This document shows, piece by piece, positions 26,386 to 34,706 of a stretch of DNA of 64,000 bases. Positions within the stretch are counted from its first letter, which is position 1. Every line of letters begins with the position of its first letter. The position numbers and the translations under genes were made by a program. The notes beneath the pieces were generated by a model, which made no database searches, had not been told where the DNA came from, and was given only the letters and a program-made list of their open reading frames with translations. The DNA is taken from assembly GCA_964458655.1 (NCBI GenBank), contig CAYWJT010000004.1, forward strand, positions 1-64,000, written 5' to 3'. The DNA comes from CAYWJT01 sp964458655 (lineage in GTDB: Bacteria > Acidobacteriota > Aminicenantia > Aminicenantales > Saccharicenantaceae).

Positions 26386-27129
26386 TTAAGTATACATGCC
26401 TCCGTTGACGCTGATGACCTGGCCCGTGATATAGGCGGCCTCCTCTGAAAGGAGGAATTTTACAGCAAAAGCCACGTCTTTGGGAAGACCGAATTTTTTC
26501 ATGGGGATGCCCTCGAGGAAGGCCTTCTTGACCTCCTCGGGCAGCTTCTCCGTCATGGAAGTCGCGATGTAGCCCGGCGCCACGCAGTTGACGGTGATGC
26601 CGCGGCCGGCCACCTCCCGGGCGAGCGACTTGGCGAAGGCGATCAGCCCGGCCTTGGAAGCGGCGTAGTTGGCCTGGCCGGCGTTGCCCACCAACCCCAC
26701 GACCGAGGCGATGTTGACGATGCGGCCGTAGCGGGCCGAGACCATCGTCCTCAGGACGGCTTTGGAGAAGTTGAAGGCGCCCTTCAGGTTGACCCGGATG
26801 ACGGCGTCCCATTCTTCTTCCTTCATCCGCAGCAGAAGGTTGTCGCGGGCGATGCCGGCGTTGTTGACCAGGTGGTCGACCCGGCCGTGCCGCCGGACGA
26901 CCTCATCCACGACCGCCTGGGCCCGGCCAAGGTCCGAAACATCGGCCTGAAAATAATCGGCCAGGCCGCCTGCCGCCGAGATGGCGGCGGCGACCCCCGC
27001 CACCTGTTCTTCCAGTATGTCCACCAAAATGACACGGGCGCCCTCCCGGGCCAGCTCGCGGGCGATGGCTTCGCCGATGCCCTGCGAAGCGCCGGTGACG
27101 ATGGAAACCCGACCCTCGAACGCTTTCAT
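26386..27129 (-). CDS. fabG: 3-oxoacyl-ACP reductase
   Basis: NADPH-dependent reduction of beta-ketoacyl-ACP. The 247-aa short-chain dehydrogenase has the GASQGIGEA cofactor motif (13-21), NNAG, the catalytic Ser (IASVVG), and YAASK with Tyr near 154 and Lys four residues on. The ATG overlaps the plsX stop (ATGA), giving coupling. It is followed by acpP after 48 bases. Confidence 0.97.
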   Translation of the reverse strand: MKAFEGRVSIVTGASQGIGEAIARELAREGARVILVDILEEQVAGVAAAISAAGGLADYFQADVSDLGRAQAVVDEVVRRHGRVDHLVNNAGIARDNLLLRMKEEEWDAVIRVNLKGAFNFSKAVLRTMVSARYGRIVNIASVVGLVGNAGQANYAASKAGLIAFAKSLAREVAGRGITVNCVAPGYIATSMTEKLPEEVKKAFLEGIPMKKFGLPKDVAFAVKFLLSEEAAYITGQVISVNGGMYT

Positions 27130-28142
27130 GTTTCCGCTCCTTTCAGGCGCGGGCCGCAGGCCAGTATGGCTTGCCCGAGTCTTTCCTGGGCCCGCCGCTC
27201 GACGAAGTCCTTGGCCCTCAGAATCGCGTTACGGACGGCGTTGGCGTTGGAGCGGCCGTGCCCGATGACACAGACGCCGTTCACGCCCAGCAGCTGGGCG
27301 CCGCCGTATTCGGAATAGTCCAACCGCTTATAGAGCTTCTTGAGGTGCCGTCGCAGGAGCAGGAAGCCGAGCCGGGCGAAGAAGTTCCGGGTGACCTCGT
27401 GCCTGGCCAGGCGCAGGGCGTTCTCGACCACGCCCTCGGCGGCCTTGAGGGCCACGTTGCCGGTGAATCCGTCGCTGACGATCACGTCGGCCAACCCGGT
27501 GAAAAGGTCCTTGCTCTCCACGTTGCCGATGAAGTTGAGCGGCCCGGCCTGGAGCCTGACATAAGCCTCCCGGACCAGGTCGTTGCCCTTGCCCCGCTCC
27601 TCGCCTATGCTCATCAGGCCGACCCGCGGCTCGGCCACCCCGACCACGCTCTCCATGAAGACCCCGCCCATGACCGCGAACTGGAACAGGTTGTGCGGCT
27701 GGCAGTTGGCGTTGGCCCCGACATCGATGAGCAGGGTGGGGCGGCCCGAAGCGCTGGGCACGAGGAGGGCCAGGGCCGGCCGGTCCACTCCCGGCATGGC
27801 GCCGAGGATGGTTTTCGAGATGTAGACGACCGCGGCGGTGTTGCCCATGGAAACCAGGGCGTCGGCCCGGCTGTCCCTGACCAAACAGGCGGCGACGGCG
27901 ATGGAAGAGTGCTTTTTCTTCCGGAAAGAGAGGATCCCCTCGCCCATGCCGATCGCTTCGGCGGCGTGGACGACTTCGATGCCGGCCGCGGCCCCCGTCA
28001 CCCGGGCCAGCTCCCTGCTGAGCCGCGGCTCCTGGCCTACCAGGACGACCTCGACCCCGAGCTCGCGGGCCGCCTGGACGGCGCCCGGCACAACGACAGC
28101 GGGCCCGTGGTCACCGCCCATCGCGTCCACGGCGATCTTCAT
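27126..28142 (-). CDS. plsX: phosphate acyltransferase PlsX
   Basis: Makes acyl phosphate from acyl-ACP for phospholipid synthesis by the PlsX/PlsY route. The 338-aa length is normal. Typical sequences are MKIAVDAMGGDHGP at the N-terminus, KKHSSI, SMGNTAA, DVGAN and the C-terminal GGAQLLGVNG and IGHGRSNANAV motifs. It lies between rpmF and fabG, the widely conserved rpmF-plsX-fab arrangement, linking lipid supply to ribosomal protein expression. Confidence 0.97.
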   Translation of the reverse strand: MKIAVDAMGGDHGPAVVVPGAVQAARELGVEVVLVGQEPRLSRELARVTGAAAGIEVVHAAEAIGMGEGILSFRKKKHSSIAVAACLVRDSRADALVSMGNTAAVVYISKTILGAMPGVDRPALALLVPSASGRPTLLIDVGANANCQPHNLFQFAVMGGVFMESVVGVAEPRVGLMSIGEERGKGNDLVREAYVRLQAGPLNFIGNVESKDLFTGLADVIVSDGFTGNVALKAAEGVVENALRLARHEVTRNFFARLGFLLLRRHLKKLYKRLDYSEYGGAQLLGVNGVCVIGHGRSNANAVRNAILRAKDFVERRAQERLGQAILACGPRLKGAET

Positions 28143-28157
28143 GGCTTTAGGCCCGGG

Positions 28158-28340
28158 TCAGTCTTCCGTCCCTGCGATGACTTGCCGTCCCTTGTAGTGG
28201 CCGCAGGCCGGGCAGGCCCGGTGCGGGAGCTTGGGGTTGCCGCAGTTCGGGCAGAGGGCGAACGAAGGCAGGCTCAGTCCGTCGTGGGACCGGCGCCTTC
28301 CTTTCCTCGCCGGCGAGTGTCTTCGTTTCGGGTTTGGCAT
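28158..28340 (-). CDS. rpmF: 50S ribosomal protein L32
   Basis: The 60-aa ribosomal protein begins MPNPKRRHSPARKGRRRSHD, the standard L32 start. It keeps a zinc ribbon with C30, C33, C43 and C46. The start is directly next to the DUF177 stop, with no spacer, so it is likely coupled to DUF177. It is followed by plsX after 15 bases. Confidence 0.97.
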   Translation of the reverse strand: MPNPKRRHSPARKGRRRSHDGLSLPSFALCPNCGNPKLPHRACPACGHYKGRQVIAGTED

Positions 28341-28871
28341 TTAAGTCTTGTCTCTCACCAGGATTTTTAGCTTTTCAAAGCGCGGGTCCGTCTCCTGGAC
28401 CAGGCAGGAACAGCGCCCGTCGTGGATGAGCTCGCCGCAAACGGCGCACAGGCCTTCGCAGGCCGGCGAGCACAGGGGCTTGGCCGGGAAGGTCAGGTTG
28501 AGCTGCTCGAGAACGAGCTCTTTCAGGTCGAGCCGGCGTTCACGATAGAACATGCGGTCGAGGTCGTCGTCCTCCAGCGCCTCGCCGGCCTGGTAGAGCT
28601 CCTCGGGCAGATAGACCAGGTCGAAGCGGCTCTGGACCGGGAACTCGAAGGGCGCCAAACAGCGCGAGCAGACCAGGCTGAGCCGGGTGCTGAGCTCTCC
28701 TTGAACGTAAACCTCGTCCCCGACGACCCTGATGAAAACCTCGACGTGCGTCGGTTCCAGCAGGACCGCGCTCTCCTCCACCAGGTCGGGCTCGATGAAA
28801 TCCAGGTCGCGCTCCAGCTGCAACCCTTCCTTGGGCACCTGGTCGATATCGACTATGAGCTTTTCTTCCAC
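28341..28871 (-). CDS. DUF177 (YceD) family protein
   Basis: This 176-aa protein belongs to the DUF177/YceD family, which is linked to 23S rRNA accumulation and nearly always precedes rpmF. The motif LVCSRCLAPFEF and a Cys cluster CSPACEGLCAVCG with a final CSC are visible and may bind zinc. The start is GTG with AAGGA upstream. It is the first gene after a consensus promoter and is divergent from dnaA. Confidence 0.9.
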   Translation of the reverse strand: MEEKLIVDIDQVPKEGLQLERDLDFIEPDLVEESAVLLEPTHVEVFIRVVGDEVYVQGELSTRLSLVCSRCLAPFEFPVQSRFDLVYLPEELYQAGEALEDDDLDRMFYRERRLDLKELVLEQLNLTFPAKPLCSPACEGLCAVCGELIHDGRCSCLVQETDPRFEKLKILVRDKT

Positions 28872-28898
28872 GTTGTCCGTCCTTGAATTTGTCTGATT

Positions 28899-28926
28899 AT
28901 TATATCAGCGGACTTCCCTTTGTCAA
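28899..28926 (-). promoter_or_regulatory. perfect-consensus sigma70 promoter for the DUF177-rpmF-plsX-fab operon
   Basis: On the minus strand TTGACA (28926-28921) and TATAAT (28904-28899) are both exact consensus hexamers with a 16-base spacer. The leader to the GTG at 28871 is about 21 bases. This is the strongest promoter sequence in the window. Confidence 0.8.
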
Positions 28927-28955
28927 ATTGAGGCGATGGCGGCGCCAAAAAACCC

Positions 28956-28984
28956 TTGAAACCGGGTTCGCGAAGTGCTATGAT
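28956..28984 (+). promoter_or_regulatory. dnaA: dnaA promoter
   Basis: TTGAAA (28956-28961), a 17-base spacer and TATGAT (28979-28984). The leader of about 70 bases to the dnaA start contains three DnaA-box-like 9-mers, so DnaA autorepression is likely. Confidence 0.7.
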
Positions 28985-29022
28985 TTGCCGGCCTTCCCCA
29001 CCCAAGACAATCAGGGGCGGGG

Positions 29023-29054
29023 TTTTCCACAGATGTGGATAAATCTGTGGAAAA
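29023..29054. promoter_or_regulatory. cluster of three DnaA boxes upstream of dnaA
   Basis: TTTTCCACA (29023-29031, + orientation), TGTGGATAA (29034-29042, exact consensus TTATCCACA on the minus strand) and TGTGGAAAA (29046-29054, minus orientation) lie within 32 bases just before the dnaA start. They could serve dnaA autoregulation, origin function or both. Confidence 0.75.
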
Positions 29055-29061
29055 ATAAGAT

Positions 29062-30399
29062 ATGACCATGGAACCGGAAGAAAAACAAAATCCTTGGGCC
29101 AAGCTGCTCGAGGCGGTCGAGCCCCGTGTCGACCGGGCCAGCTTCGAGACCTGGTTCCAGCCCACGGCCTTCATCGGCCGCGACGGCGACGCCCTCTACG
29201 TAAAAGTGCCGAACGCCTACTTCCGCGACTGGCTGGCCTTCCATTTTTCCCGCCTGCTCAACGAGTGCTCGACCGAGTTGTTCGGCCGGCCGCTCGAGGT
29301 CAGGTATATCGTGGACGATTCGCCCCCGACCTTCATGAGAAAGTCGCCGGAAGACCGGCGCGCCCAGCAGGAAGACTTCATCAGCGCCAACCTGAACCCG
29401 AACTATACCTTCGAGAACTTCGTGGTCGGCGCCTGCAACCAGTTCGCCCACGCCGCCGCCAGCGCCGTGGCCAAGACGCCGGCCAAGACCTATAACCCGC
29501 TTTACATCTACGGCGGGGCCGGCCTGGGCAAGACCCACCTGATGAACGCCATCGGGCATCACGCCCTGCAGCTAAACAGCCGCTTCAAGGTCCTGTACGT
29601 CACCACAGAGAAATTCATGAACGACCTGGTCAACCACCTTCAGAACGGCAAGATACTGGATTTCCGGCAGAAATACCGCAGCGTCGACCTTCTGCTCATG
29701 GACGACATCCACTACCTGTCCGGACGCGAGCGCACCAAGGAGGAATTTTTCCACACCTTCAACCATCTTTATGACAGCCAGAAGCAGATTGTCATATCGA
29801 GCGACTGCCCCCCTAAGGACATACCGCACCTCGAGGAACGCTTCCGGTCCCGCTTCGAGTGGGGCCTGATAGCCGACCTCAAGCCGCCGGATATCGAAAC
29901 GCGTATCGCCATTCTGCGGAAAAAAGCCGAGAACGAGAACATCTCTCTCCCTGAAACCGTGGCCCTTTACATAGCCGACAAGGTCCAGTCCAACATCAGG
30001 GAGCTCGAAGGCTATCTCAGGCGGGTCATCGCCTACTCATCGCTCAAGGGCGAGAGCATCGACCTCGACCTGACCAAAGAAGCCCTGAAAGGACTTTTCA
30101 ACACAGCGGCTTCGATCATCACTGTGGAAAAGATCCAGAAGATAGTCTGCCATAAGTTCAAAATAAAACCTTCCCAGCTCAAATCGAAGAACAACTCGCC
30201 CCAGATCGCCTTCCCCCGCCAGATAGCCATGTATCTGGCCAAGGAGCTCACCAACTCGTCCCTGCCCGAAATCGGCAAGAAATTCGGTGGAAAACACCAC
30301 ACGACGGTCATCCACAGCATCAGGAAGATCGAGAAATTAAGGGCCGAAGACCCCGAATTCAACAACGAAATCAACAGTCTGATAAGTTTCATCCAATGA
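29062..30399 (+). CDS. dnaA: chromosomal replication initiator protein DnaA
   Basis: Binds DnaA boxes and opens the origin. The 445-aa protein has domain I (about 8-75, ending in the FWF-rich helix region), a short linker, and an AAA+ domain with GGAGLGKTH Walker A near 152 and LLLMDDIHYL Walker B near 210. The C-terminal DNA-binding domain carries the signature GGKHHTTVIHSI. ATG 29062 is used; an in-frame ATG six bases on is equally possible, as no strong ribosome site decides. Its gene neighbour downstream is dnaN, the standard origin-proximal order. Confidence 0.97.
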   Translation: MTMEPEEKQNPWAKLLEAVEPRVDRASFETWFQPTAFIGRDGDALYVKVPNAYFRDWLAFHFSRLLNECSTELFGRPLEVRYIVDDSPPTFMRKSPEDRRAQQEDFISANLNPNYTFENFVVGACNQFAHAAASAVAKTPAKTYNPLYIYGGAGLGKTHLMNAIGHHALQLNSRFKVLYVTTEKFMNDLVNHLQNGKILDFRQKYRSVDLLLMDDIHYLSGRERTKEEFFHTFNHLYDSQKQIVISSDCPPKDIPHLEERFRSRFEWGLIADLKPPDIETRIAILRKKAENENISLPETVALYIADKVQSNIRELEGYLRRVIAYSSLKGESIDLDLTKEALKGLFNTAASIITVEKIQKIVCHKFKIKPSQLKSKNNSPQIAFPRQIAMYLAKELTNSSLPEIGKKFGGKHHTTVIHSIRKIEKLRAEDPEFNNEINSLISFIQ

Positions 30400-30517
30400 T
30401 GAGAATCAACTCTTTAGGCGCTTTTTCCACAACAGCATGGCCTATTATTCTTATTCTTCTTGAACTAAGTAGTAGAGATGGAATAAAAGATAATAATAAT
30501 AGAGAGGAAGGTATCAG
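30400..30517. other. AT-rich dnaA-dnaN spacer, candidate oriC unwinding region
   Basis: The spacer contains TTTTCCACA (30423-30431), then an AT-rich run (about 30440-30505) with TAGTAG and repeated AAT/ATA triplets, in strong contrast to the GC-rich surroundings. A DnaA box beside an AT-rich, TAG-containing stretch fits the layout of a bacterial unwinding element with DnaA-trio-like repeats. Only one clear box is visible here; others lie upstream of dnaA. Confidence 0.55.
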
Positions 30518-31615
30518 ATGAAAATATCACTGCCAAGGGAAGCGCTGCTCGAGGAGCTCCAGATCCTTCAGGGCATCGTGGAGAAGCGGAACACCATGCC
30601 CATCCTGGCCAACGTCCTTGTCGAAGTGACGGACAAGGCCGTCGAGCTCATGGGTACGGACCTGGAGGTGGGCCTTAAGACGGGGCTGGAAGCCGAAATA
30701 TCGAGGGCGGGTTCGCTGACCGTGAACGGCAAGAAGCTCTATGAGATAATCCGGGCCGTGCCGGAGGGAGAGAAAGTCGTCCTCGACCAGAAGAACGACA
30801 AGATAGAGATAAAAGCCGGCAACGCCGAATTCAAATTGAACTGCCAGTCGCGCGAGGACTTCCCGGCCATCCAGGAATCGGCTTTCGAGAGGGGGATATC
30901 TTTTCCTCTTGAAGGCTTCCAGAAGATGATCGACCGGGTCTTCTACGCGATAACACAGGAACAGAGGTATTACCTGAACGGGGCCCTCCTGTCGCTGAAG
31001 GACGGGCAGCTCGAGCTCGTCAGCACCGACGGGCACAGGCTTTCCTACACGAGCAAGGCGGAAGCGGGCTTGAAGGGCAGGGAAAGCGCAAGTTACATAG
31101 TCGCCAAGAAAAGCCTTAACGAGCTGCGCAAGATGAGCGGCGAGTCCGTCGCTTTCGACTACGACGAGAACAATCTCTTTTTCCGCGTCGGCGGCAGGAT
31201 GCTCATATCGCGGATCATAGACAGCAAATTCCCCAACTATCAGGCCGTCATCCCCAAGGACAACCCCAACGTCCTGACCGTCGGCAGGGCCGAGGTGGCG
31301 GACGCGCTCCGGCGCGTAGCCCTGCTTTCGTCCGAGAGGTCGAAGGGAGTCAAGCTCAGCCTGGAGAAATCCCGGGTCAAGCTGTTTTCCTCCAATCCGG
31401 AGATCGGTGAGGCCAGGGACGAGATCGGCGCCGAATACAGGGGCCAGAACCTGGACATCGGCTTCAACGCCCAGTATCTGCTCGATTTCCTGACCGCGGG
31501 CGATTCGGAGAAAGTCGTCTTCGAGATCAAAGACGAGAACAGCGCCGTCCTGATCAGGCCGGAAGCGGAGGACGAGGTCAAGAATATCTACGTGCTGATG
31601 CCGATGAAGCTGTGA
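30518..31615 (+). CDS. dnaN: DNA polymerase III beta sliding clamp
   Basis: Ring-shaped processivity clamp of 365 aa, the usual size, with three repeated clamp domains. The N-terminus KISLPREALLEELQILQGIV, the mid-protein STDGHRLSY and the terminal YVLMPMKL are family hallmarks. GAGGAAGG lies about 7 bases before the ATG. It follows dnaA across the AT-rich spacer and converges with the hydrogenase-type operon, with only 9 bases between stops. Confidence 0.97.
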   Translation: MKISLPREALLEELQILQGIVEKRNTMPILANVLVEVTDKAVELMGTDLEVGLKTGLEAEISRAGSLTVNGKKLYEIIRAVPEGEKVVLDQKNDKIEIKAGNAEFKLNCQSREDFPAIQESAFERGISFPLEGFQKMIDRVFYAITQEQRYYLNGALLSLKDGQLELVSTDGHRLSYTSKAEAGLKGRESASYIVAKKSLNELRKMSGESVAFDYDENNLFFRVGGRMLISRIIDSKFPNYQAVIPKDNPNVLTVGRAEVADALRRVALLSSERSKGVKLSLEKSRVKLFSSNPEIGEARDEIGAEYRGQNLDIGFNAQYLLDFLTAGDSEKVVFEIKDENSAVLIRPEAEDEVKNIYVLMPMKL

Positions 31616-31624
31616 GGCCGGTCC

Positions 31625-32062
31625 TCAGGCGGCCGCCGGCGGCTCTTGGGCGGGGCCCGCGGCCGGCGGTTTGGGCGCAGCCGGCTTGGGTTTGACGACC
31701 GCCCTTACGTACGTCCATTCCTTTTTGAGGTTCCAGCGGCTGTCGTCCGCGATCTCGAACAGACGGTCCATCTCCATGGCCCCGGTCGGGCAGGATTCGA
31801 CGCACTGGGCGCAGTGCACGCAGCGGTCGTTGTGTATGACCATCTTGAAGAGTTTCTCGGCCTCGTTGACGGCGCTGATCTCGATGGCCTCGGCCGGGCA
31901 GTCCCGCTCGCAGGCCCGGCAGACGATGCAGATCTCCGGCTTCAGGAAGGGCGTCCCCCTGAATCCCGGCGGGACCTCGAGCTTCTTGAAGGGGTAGTCC
32001 ACGGTGGCCGGCCTCTTGAACAGATGGCGCACGAGCTCTGGCAGGAAAGCGGCGATTTTCAT
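31625..32062 (-). CDS. NuoI/EchF-like 2x[4Fe-4S] subunit of the complex I-like hydrogenase
   Basis: The 145-aa electron-transfer subunit has two 4Fe-4S binding motifs: C45, C48, C51, C55 and C81, C84, C87, C91. It passes electrons between a soluble donor such as ferredoxin and the small-subunit cluster. The C-terminal 30 residues are Pro/Ala rich. The ATG overlaps the NuoH-like stop (ATGA). It is the last gene of the operon. Without NuoE/F/G genes nearby, ferredoxin rather than NADH is the likely partner. Confidence 0.88.
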   Translation of the reverse strand: MKIAAFLPELVRHLFKRPATVDYPFKKLEVPPGFRGTPFLKPEICIVCRACERDCPAEAIEISAVNEAEKLFKMVIHNDRCVHCAQCVESCPTGAMEMDRLFEIADDSRWNLKKEWTYVRAVVKPKPAAPKPPAAGPAQEPPAAA

Positions 32063-33030
32063 GAGAGCAACCCCTTGAGGAGGATGACGATGAGAAGCTG
32101 GGCGGCGGCGAGCGGCGCCAGGTATCTCCAGGCGAAGGTGACGACCTGGTCGATCCTGATCCTCGATGTGGTGGCCCTGATGAGGGAGAGCAAGAAGATG
32201 ACGAAGAGCGTCTTGAGGACGAAATGGACGAAGCCGAGGAACGCCCCGCCCGGAAAGCCGCCGAGGAAGACGGCGGCCAAAAGGCCGCTGGCGACCACCA
32301 TCTCGACGTCGAGCATCAGGCGGAACAGGGCCAGCTTGCGGCCGGAATACTCGGTGAAAGTGCCGCCGACGATCTCGGTCTCCGCGTCGGGGATGTCGAA
32401 AGGCGTGCGCTCCAGTTTGGCCTGGACGGCGACGACAGCCACCAGGAAGCCGAGCAGGTTGGGCAGGATGAGCACGGGCTTAGCCTGGTAGAAGGCGGCG
32501 ATCTCGGCCAGCCGCCAGGAGCCGGCCAGGACGGCGGGCGAGAGCACGGCCAGGAACAGCGGCACTTCGTAGGCGAACAGCATCGTCAGCACGCGGGAGG
32601 CGCCCAGGGTCGAGAACAGGTTGGTCGAGGACCAGCCCGCCAGAAAGAAGACGAGCGTGGGCAGGCTGAGCAGGTAGAGCATGACGATGATGTCGCCGGA
32701 GAAGGACGTGGGACCCGGGGCCGCCAGGCTGAAGTTCCAGACCGGCAGGAGCAGGGCGGCCGTGGACACGACGGCCAAGCCGACCACCGGCAGCGCCCGG
32801 AAAAGCCCCTTGTCGGCCGCGTCCGGCTCGATATCTTCCTTGGCCAGCAGCTTGATGAAGTCGGCGATCGGCTGGAGCAGGCCGAACCTGCCGGTGTGCG
32901 TGGGGCCCATGCGGTTCTGCAGCCTGGCGTAGACCTTGCGGTCGAACCACTCGCAGAACGTCGAGTATAGCAGCAGGAACAGCGCCCCGGGATAAACCAG
33001 AAGATAGAGCAATGTTCTCACAACGGCCAT
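32059..33030 (-). CDS. NuoH/MbhM-like membrane subunit
   Basis: This 323-aa integral membrane protein with about eight helices anchors the peripheral arm. The family sequences RKVYARLQNRMGPTHTGRFG and LERTPFDIPDAETEIVGG are clearly present; the latter forms part of the loop connecting the quinone or proton channel in complex I. The start at 33030 (MAVVRTLLYLLVYPG) lies inside the end of the 49-kDa-type gene (13-base overlap). The frame is open further upstream, but that part is antisense to family expectation and lies wholly within the neighbouring gene. Confidence 0.9.
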   Translation of the reverse strand: MAVVRTLLYLLVYPGALFLLLYSTFCEWFDRKVYARLQNRMGPTHTGRFGLLQPIADFIKLLAKEDIEPDAADKGLFRALPVVGLAVVSTAALLLPVWNFSLAAPGPTSFSGDIIVMLYLLSLPTLVFFLAGWSSTNLFSTLGASRVLTMLFAYEVPLFLAVLSPAVLAGSWRLAEIAAFYQAKPVLILPNLLGFLVAVVAVQAKLERTPFDIPDAETEIVGGTFTEYSGRKLALFRLMLDVEMVVASGLLAAVFLGGFPGGAFLGFVHFVLKTLFVIFLLSLIRATTSRIRIDQVVTFAWRYLAPLAAAQLLIVILLKGLLS

Positions 33031-34220
33031 GCCACGTTCCTTTTCTGGGGTACTTCGATGCGGCCCTCGCGCGCCAGGCGTCGGATCTCGCTCACCCGCA
33101 GGGTCCTCTCGGCGCCGCTCGAGGCGTCGACGAGCACGACGGCCCGTTCGGCGCAGCAGATGCAGGGGTCGATGGCGGCGAAGATCAGGGGTATGTCGGC
33201 GACGAAGCCGTGCTTGAGCATCTCTATGGTGGCGGCGTAGTTGCCGAGCGTCGGCGCCCGGACCTTGAGCCGTTCGGGCTTGTCCCCGCCGTTCGACTTG
33301 ATGTAGTGGATGTTCTCGCCGCGGGGGGCCTCGTACCTGGCGACCACTTCGTTGGGCTTGGCCCGGCGCGGGGCCTTGACGGCGACCGGACCTTCCGGAA
33401 GGCTGCGGACCATCTGCTCGATCATCTTGTAGGATTCCATGAGCTCTTTGATGCGGACCACGGTCCGCCCCAGCACGTCGCAGCTTTCGGCGGTGGCTAT
33501 GTCGAACTCGAGTTCGTCGTAAACGGCGTAGGGGTCGTCCTTGCGGACGTCGATGGCCACGCCGGACGCCCTGGTGGTCGGGCCGACGGCGCACAAGGCG
33601 ACGGCCTTGTCCTTGGGCAGGTAGCCCACCCCGGCCAGCCTGGCCACGAAGCTCGGCTCGTTGGCGCCGATGTGTAAATAATATTCGCTGCGTTTCTTGA
33701 GGAAGGCGATGCCTTCCAGGATCTTGGCCTTCTGGCTCTCGTCCAGGTCGCGGCGGACGCCGCCGATGGTGTTGATGGCGTAGTGGACGCGGTTGCCGGA
33801 GATGAGCTCGAGCAGGTCCATGACCACCTCGCGGTCGCGCCAGGTGTACATGAAAAAGGAATCGAAACCGGCCTCGTGGCCCGCGACGCCCAGCCAGAGC
33901 AGGTGGCTGTGGACGCGCTCCAGCTCCGCGACGATGTAGCGGATATACAGGCCGCGCTTCGGGGGCGCAAGCTCCATGAGCCTTTCAACGCCCTGGACGT
34001 AGCAGGATGTGTGGGAGTGAGAGCAGATGCCGCAGATCCGCTCCATGAGGTAGATGTTCTGGACCCACGTCTTCTGCTCGGCCAGCTTCTCGATGCCGCG
34101 GTGGTTGTAGCCGAGCCGGATGTCGGCGTCGCGGATGACCTCGCCCTCGACCGTCATGCGCAGACTGATGGGCTCCTTGAGGGCCGGGTGCTGGGGGCCG
34201 ATGGGGATCTGGAACTTCAT
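33018..34220 (-). CDS. group 4 [NiFe]-hydrogenase-like large subunit (NuoD/EchE type)
   Basis: The 400-aa catalytic subunit keeps both metal-site motifs: RICGICSHSH (61-70, C63 and C66) and DPCICC (351-356, C353 and C356). Complex I NuoD proteins have lost these cysteines, so a NiFe centre and H2 chemistry are expected. The C-terminal motif is unusual in carrying Cys at the middle position where DPCxSC is common. About 41 residues follow R359, resembling the cleavable extension of hydrogenase precursors. No maturation genes lie in the window. It overlaps the NuoC-like gene by 4 bases (ATGA). A hydrogenase-related complex with another substrate remains possible. Confidence 0.88.
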   Translation of the reverse strand: MKFQIPIGPQHPALKEPISLRMTVEGEVIRDADIRLGYNHRGIEKLAEQKTWVQNIYLMERICGICSHSHTSCYVQGVERLMELAPPKRGLYIRYIVAELERVHSHLLWLGVAGHEAGFDSFFMYTWRDREVVMDLLELISGNRVHYAINTIGGVRRDLDESQKAKILEGIAFLKKRSEYYLHIGANEPSFVARLAGVGYLPKDKAVALCAVGPTTRASGVAIDVRKDDPYAVYDELEFDIATAESCDVLGRTVVRIKELMESYKMIEQMVRSLPEGPVAVKAPRRAKPNEVVARYEAPRGENIHYIKSNGGDKPERLKVRAPTLGNYAATIEMLKHGFVADIPLIFAAIDPCICCAERAVVLVDASSGAERTLRVSEIRRLAREGRIEVPQKRNVAWPL

Positions 34221-34690
34221 TTCTTGCCTCCAGGGATGACTTCGGCGGGCCTGTCAAAGGACCAGTCCTTGCGCAACGGATAGTTAGCGGCCGGCCAGTC
34301 GTCCGGCAGGACCAGTGGCCGAGGGTCCGGGATGCCGTCCACCGTGATGCCGAACATGTCCTGGATTTCGCGTTCGTATAGAATGGCGCCCGGCAGGACG
34401 CCGCTCGCGCTGGGATAGCGGGGATCGGAACGGGGAAAGCGCAGGCGCAGATGCAGGGTGGTGGTCTTTACGGCCAAGTGGTAGATCACCTCGAACGAAT
34501 CGCCCGCGTCGACGCCGCTGACCGTGGATACATGGGTGAATCCATAGCGGTCCCGCAGATGCCGGAGGCAGTCCAGGAAATCGGAGGGAGCCACCGTCGC
34601 GAAGATGCGGCGCGGCTCCGGGTTCTTCGCCTCCAGGATCTTGCCCGGGAGTTCCCGCTCCAGGTTCGCTATGAGCTCGCTGTCTGTCAT
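34217..34690 (-). CDS. NuoC-like 30-kDa subunit
   Basis: The 157-aa peripheral-arm subunit of the NuoC/EchD family contributes to the quinone or hydrogenase module scaffold. The region FEVIYHLAVKTTTLHLRLRFPR followed by YEREIQDMFGITVDGIPDPR and LPDDWPA matches the conserved C-terminal NuoC block. Length is close to that of the short hydrogenase-type subunits. Its stop overlaps the large-subunit start. Confidence 0.9.
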   Translation of the reverse strand: MTDSELIANLERELPGKILEAKNPEPRRIFATVAPSDFLDCLRHLRDRYGFTHVSTVSGVDAGDSFEVIYHLAVKTTTLHLRLRFPRSDPRYPSASGVLPGAILYEREIQDMFGITVDGIPDPRPLVLPDDWPAANYPLRKDWSFDRPAEVIPGGKK

Positions 34691-34706
34691 GTTGAAACCT
34701 TATTCC

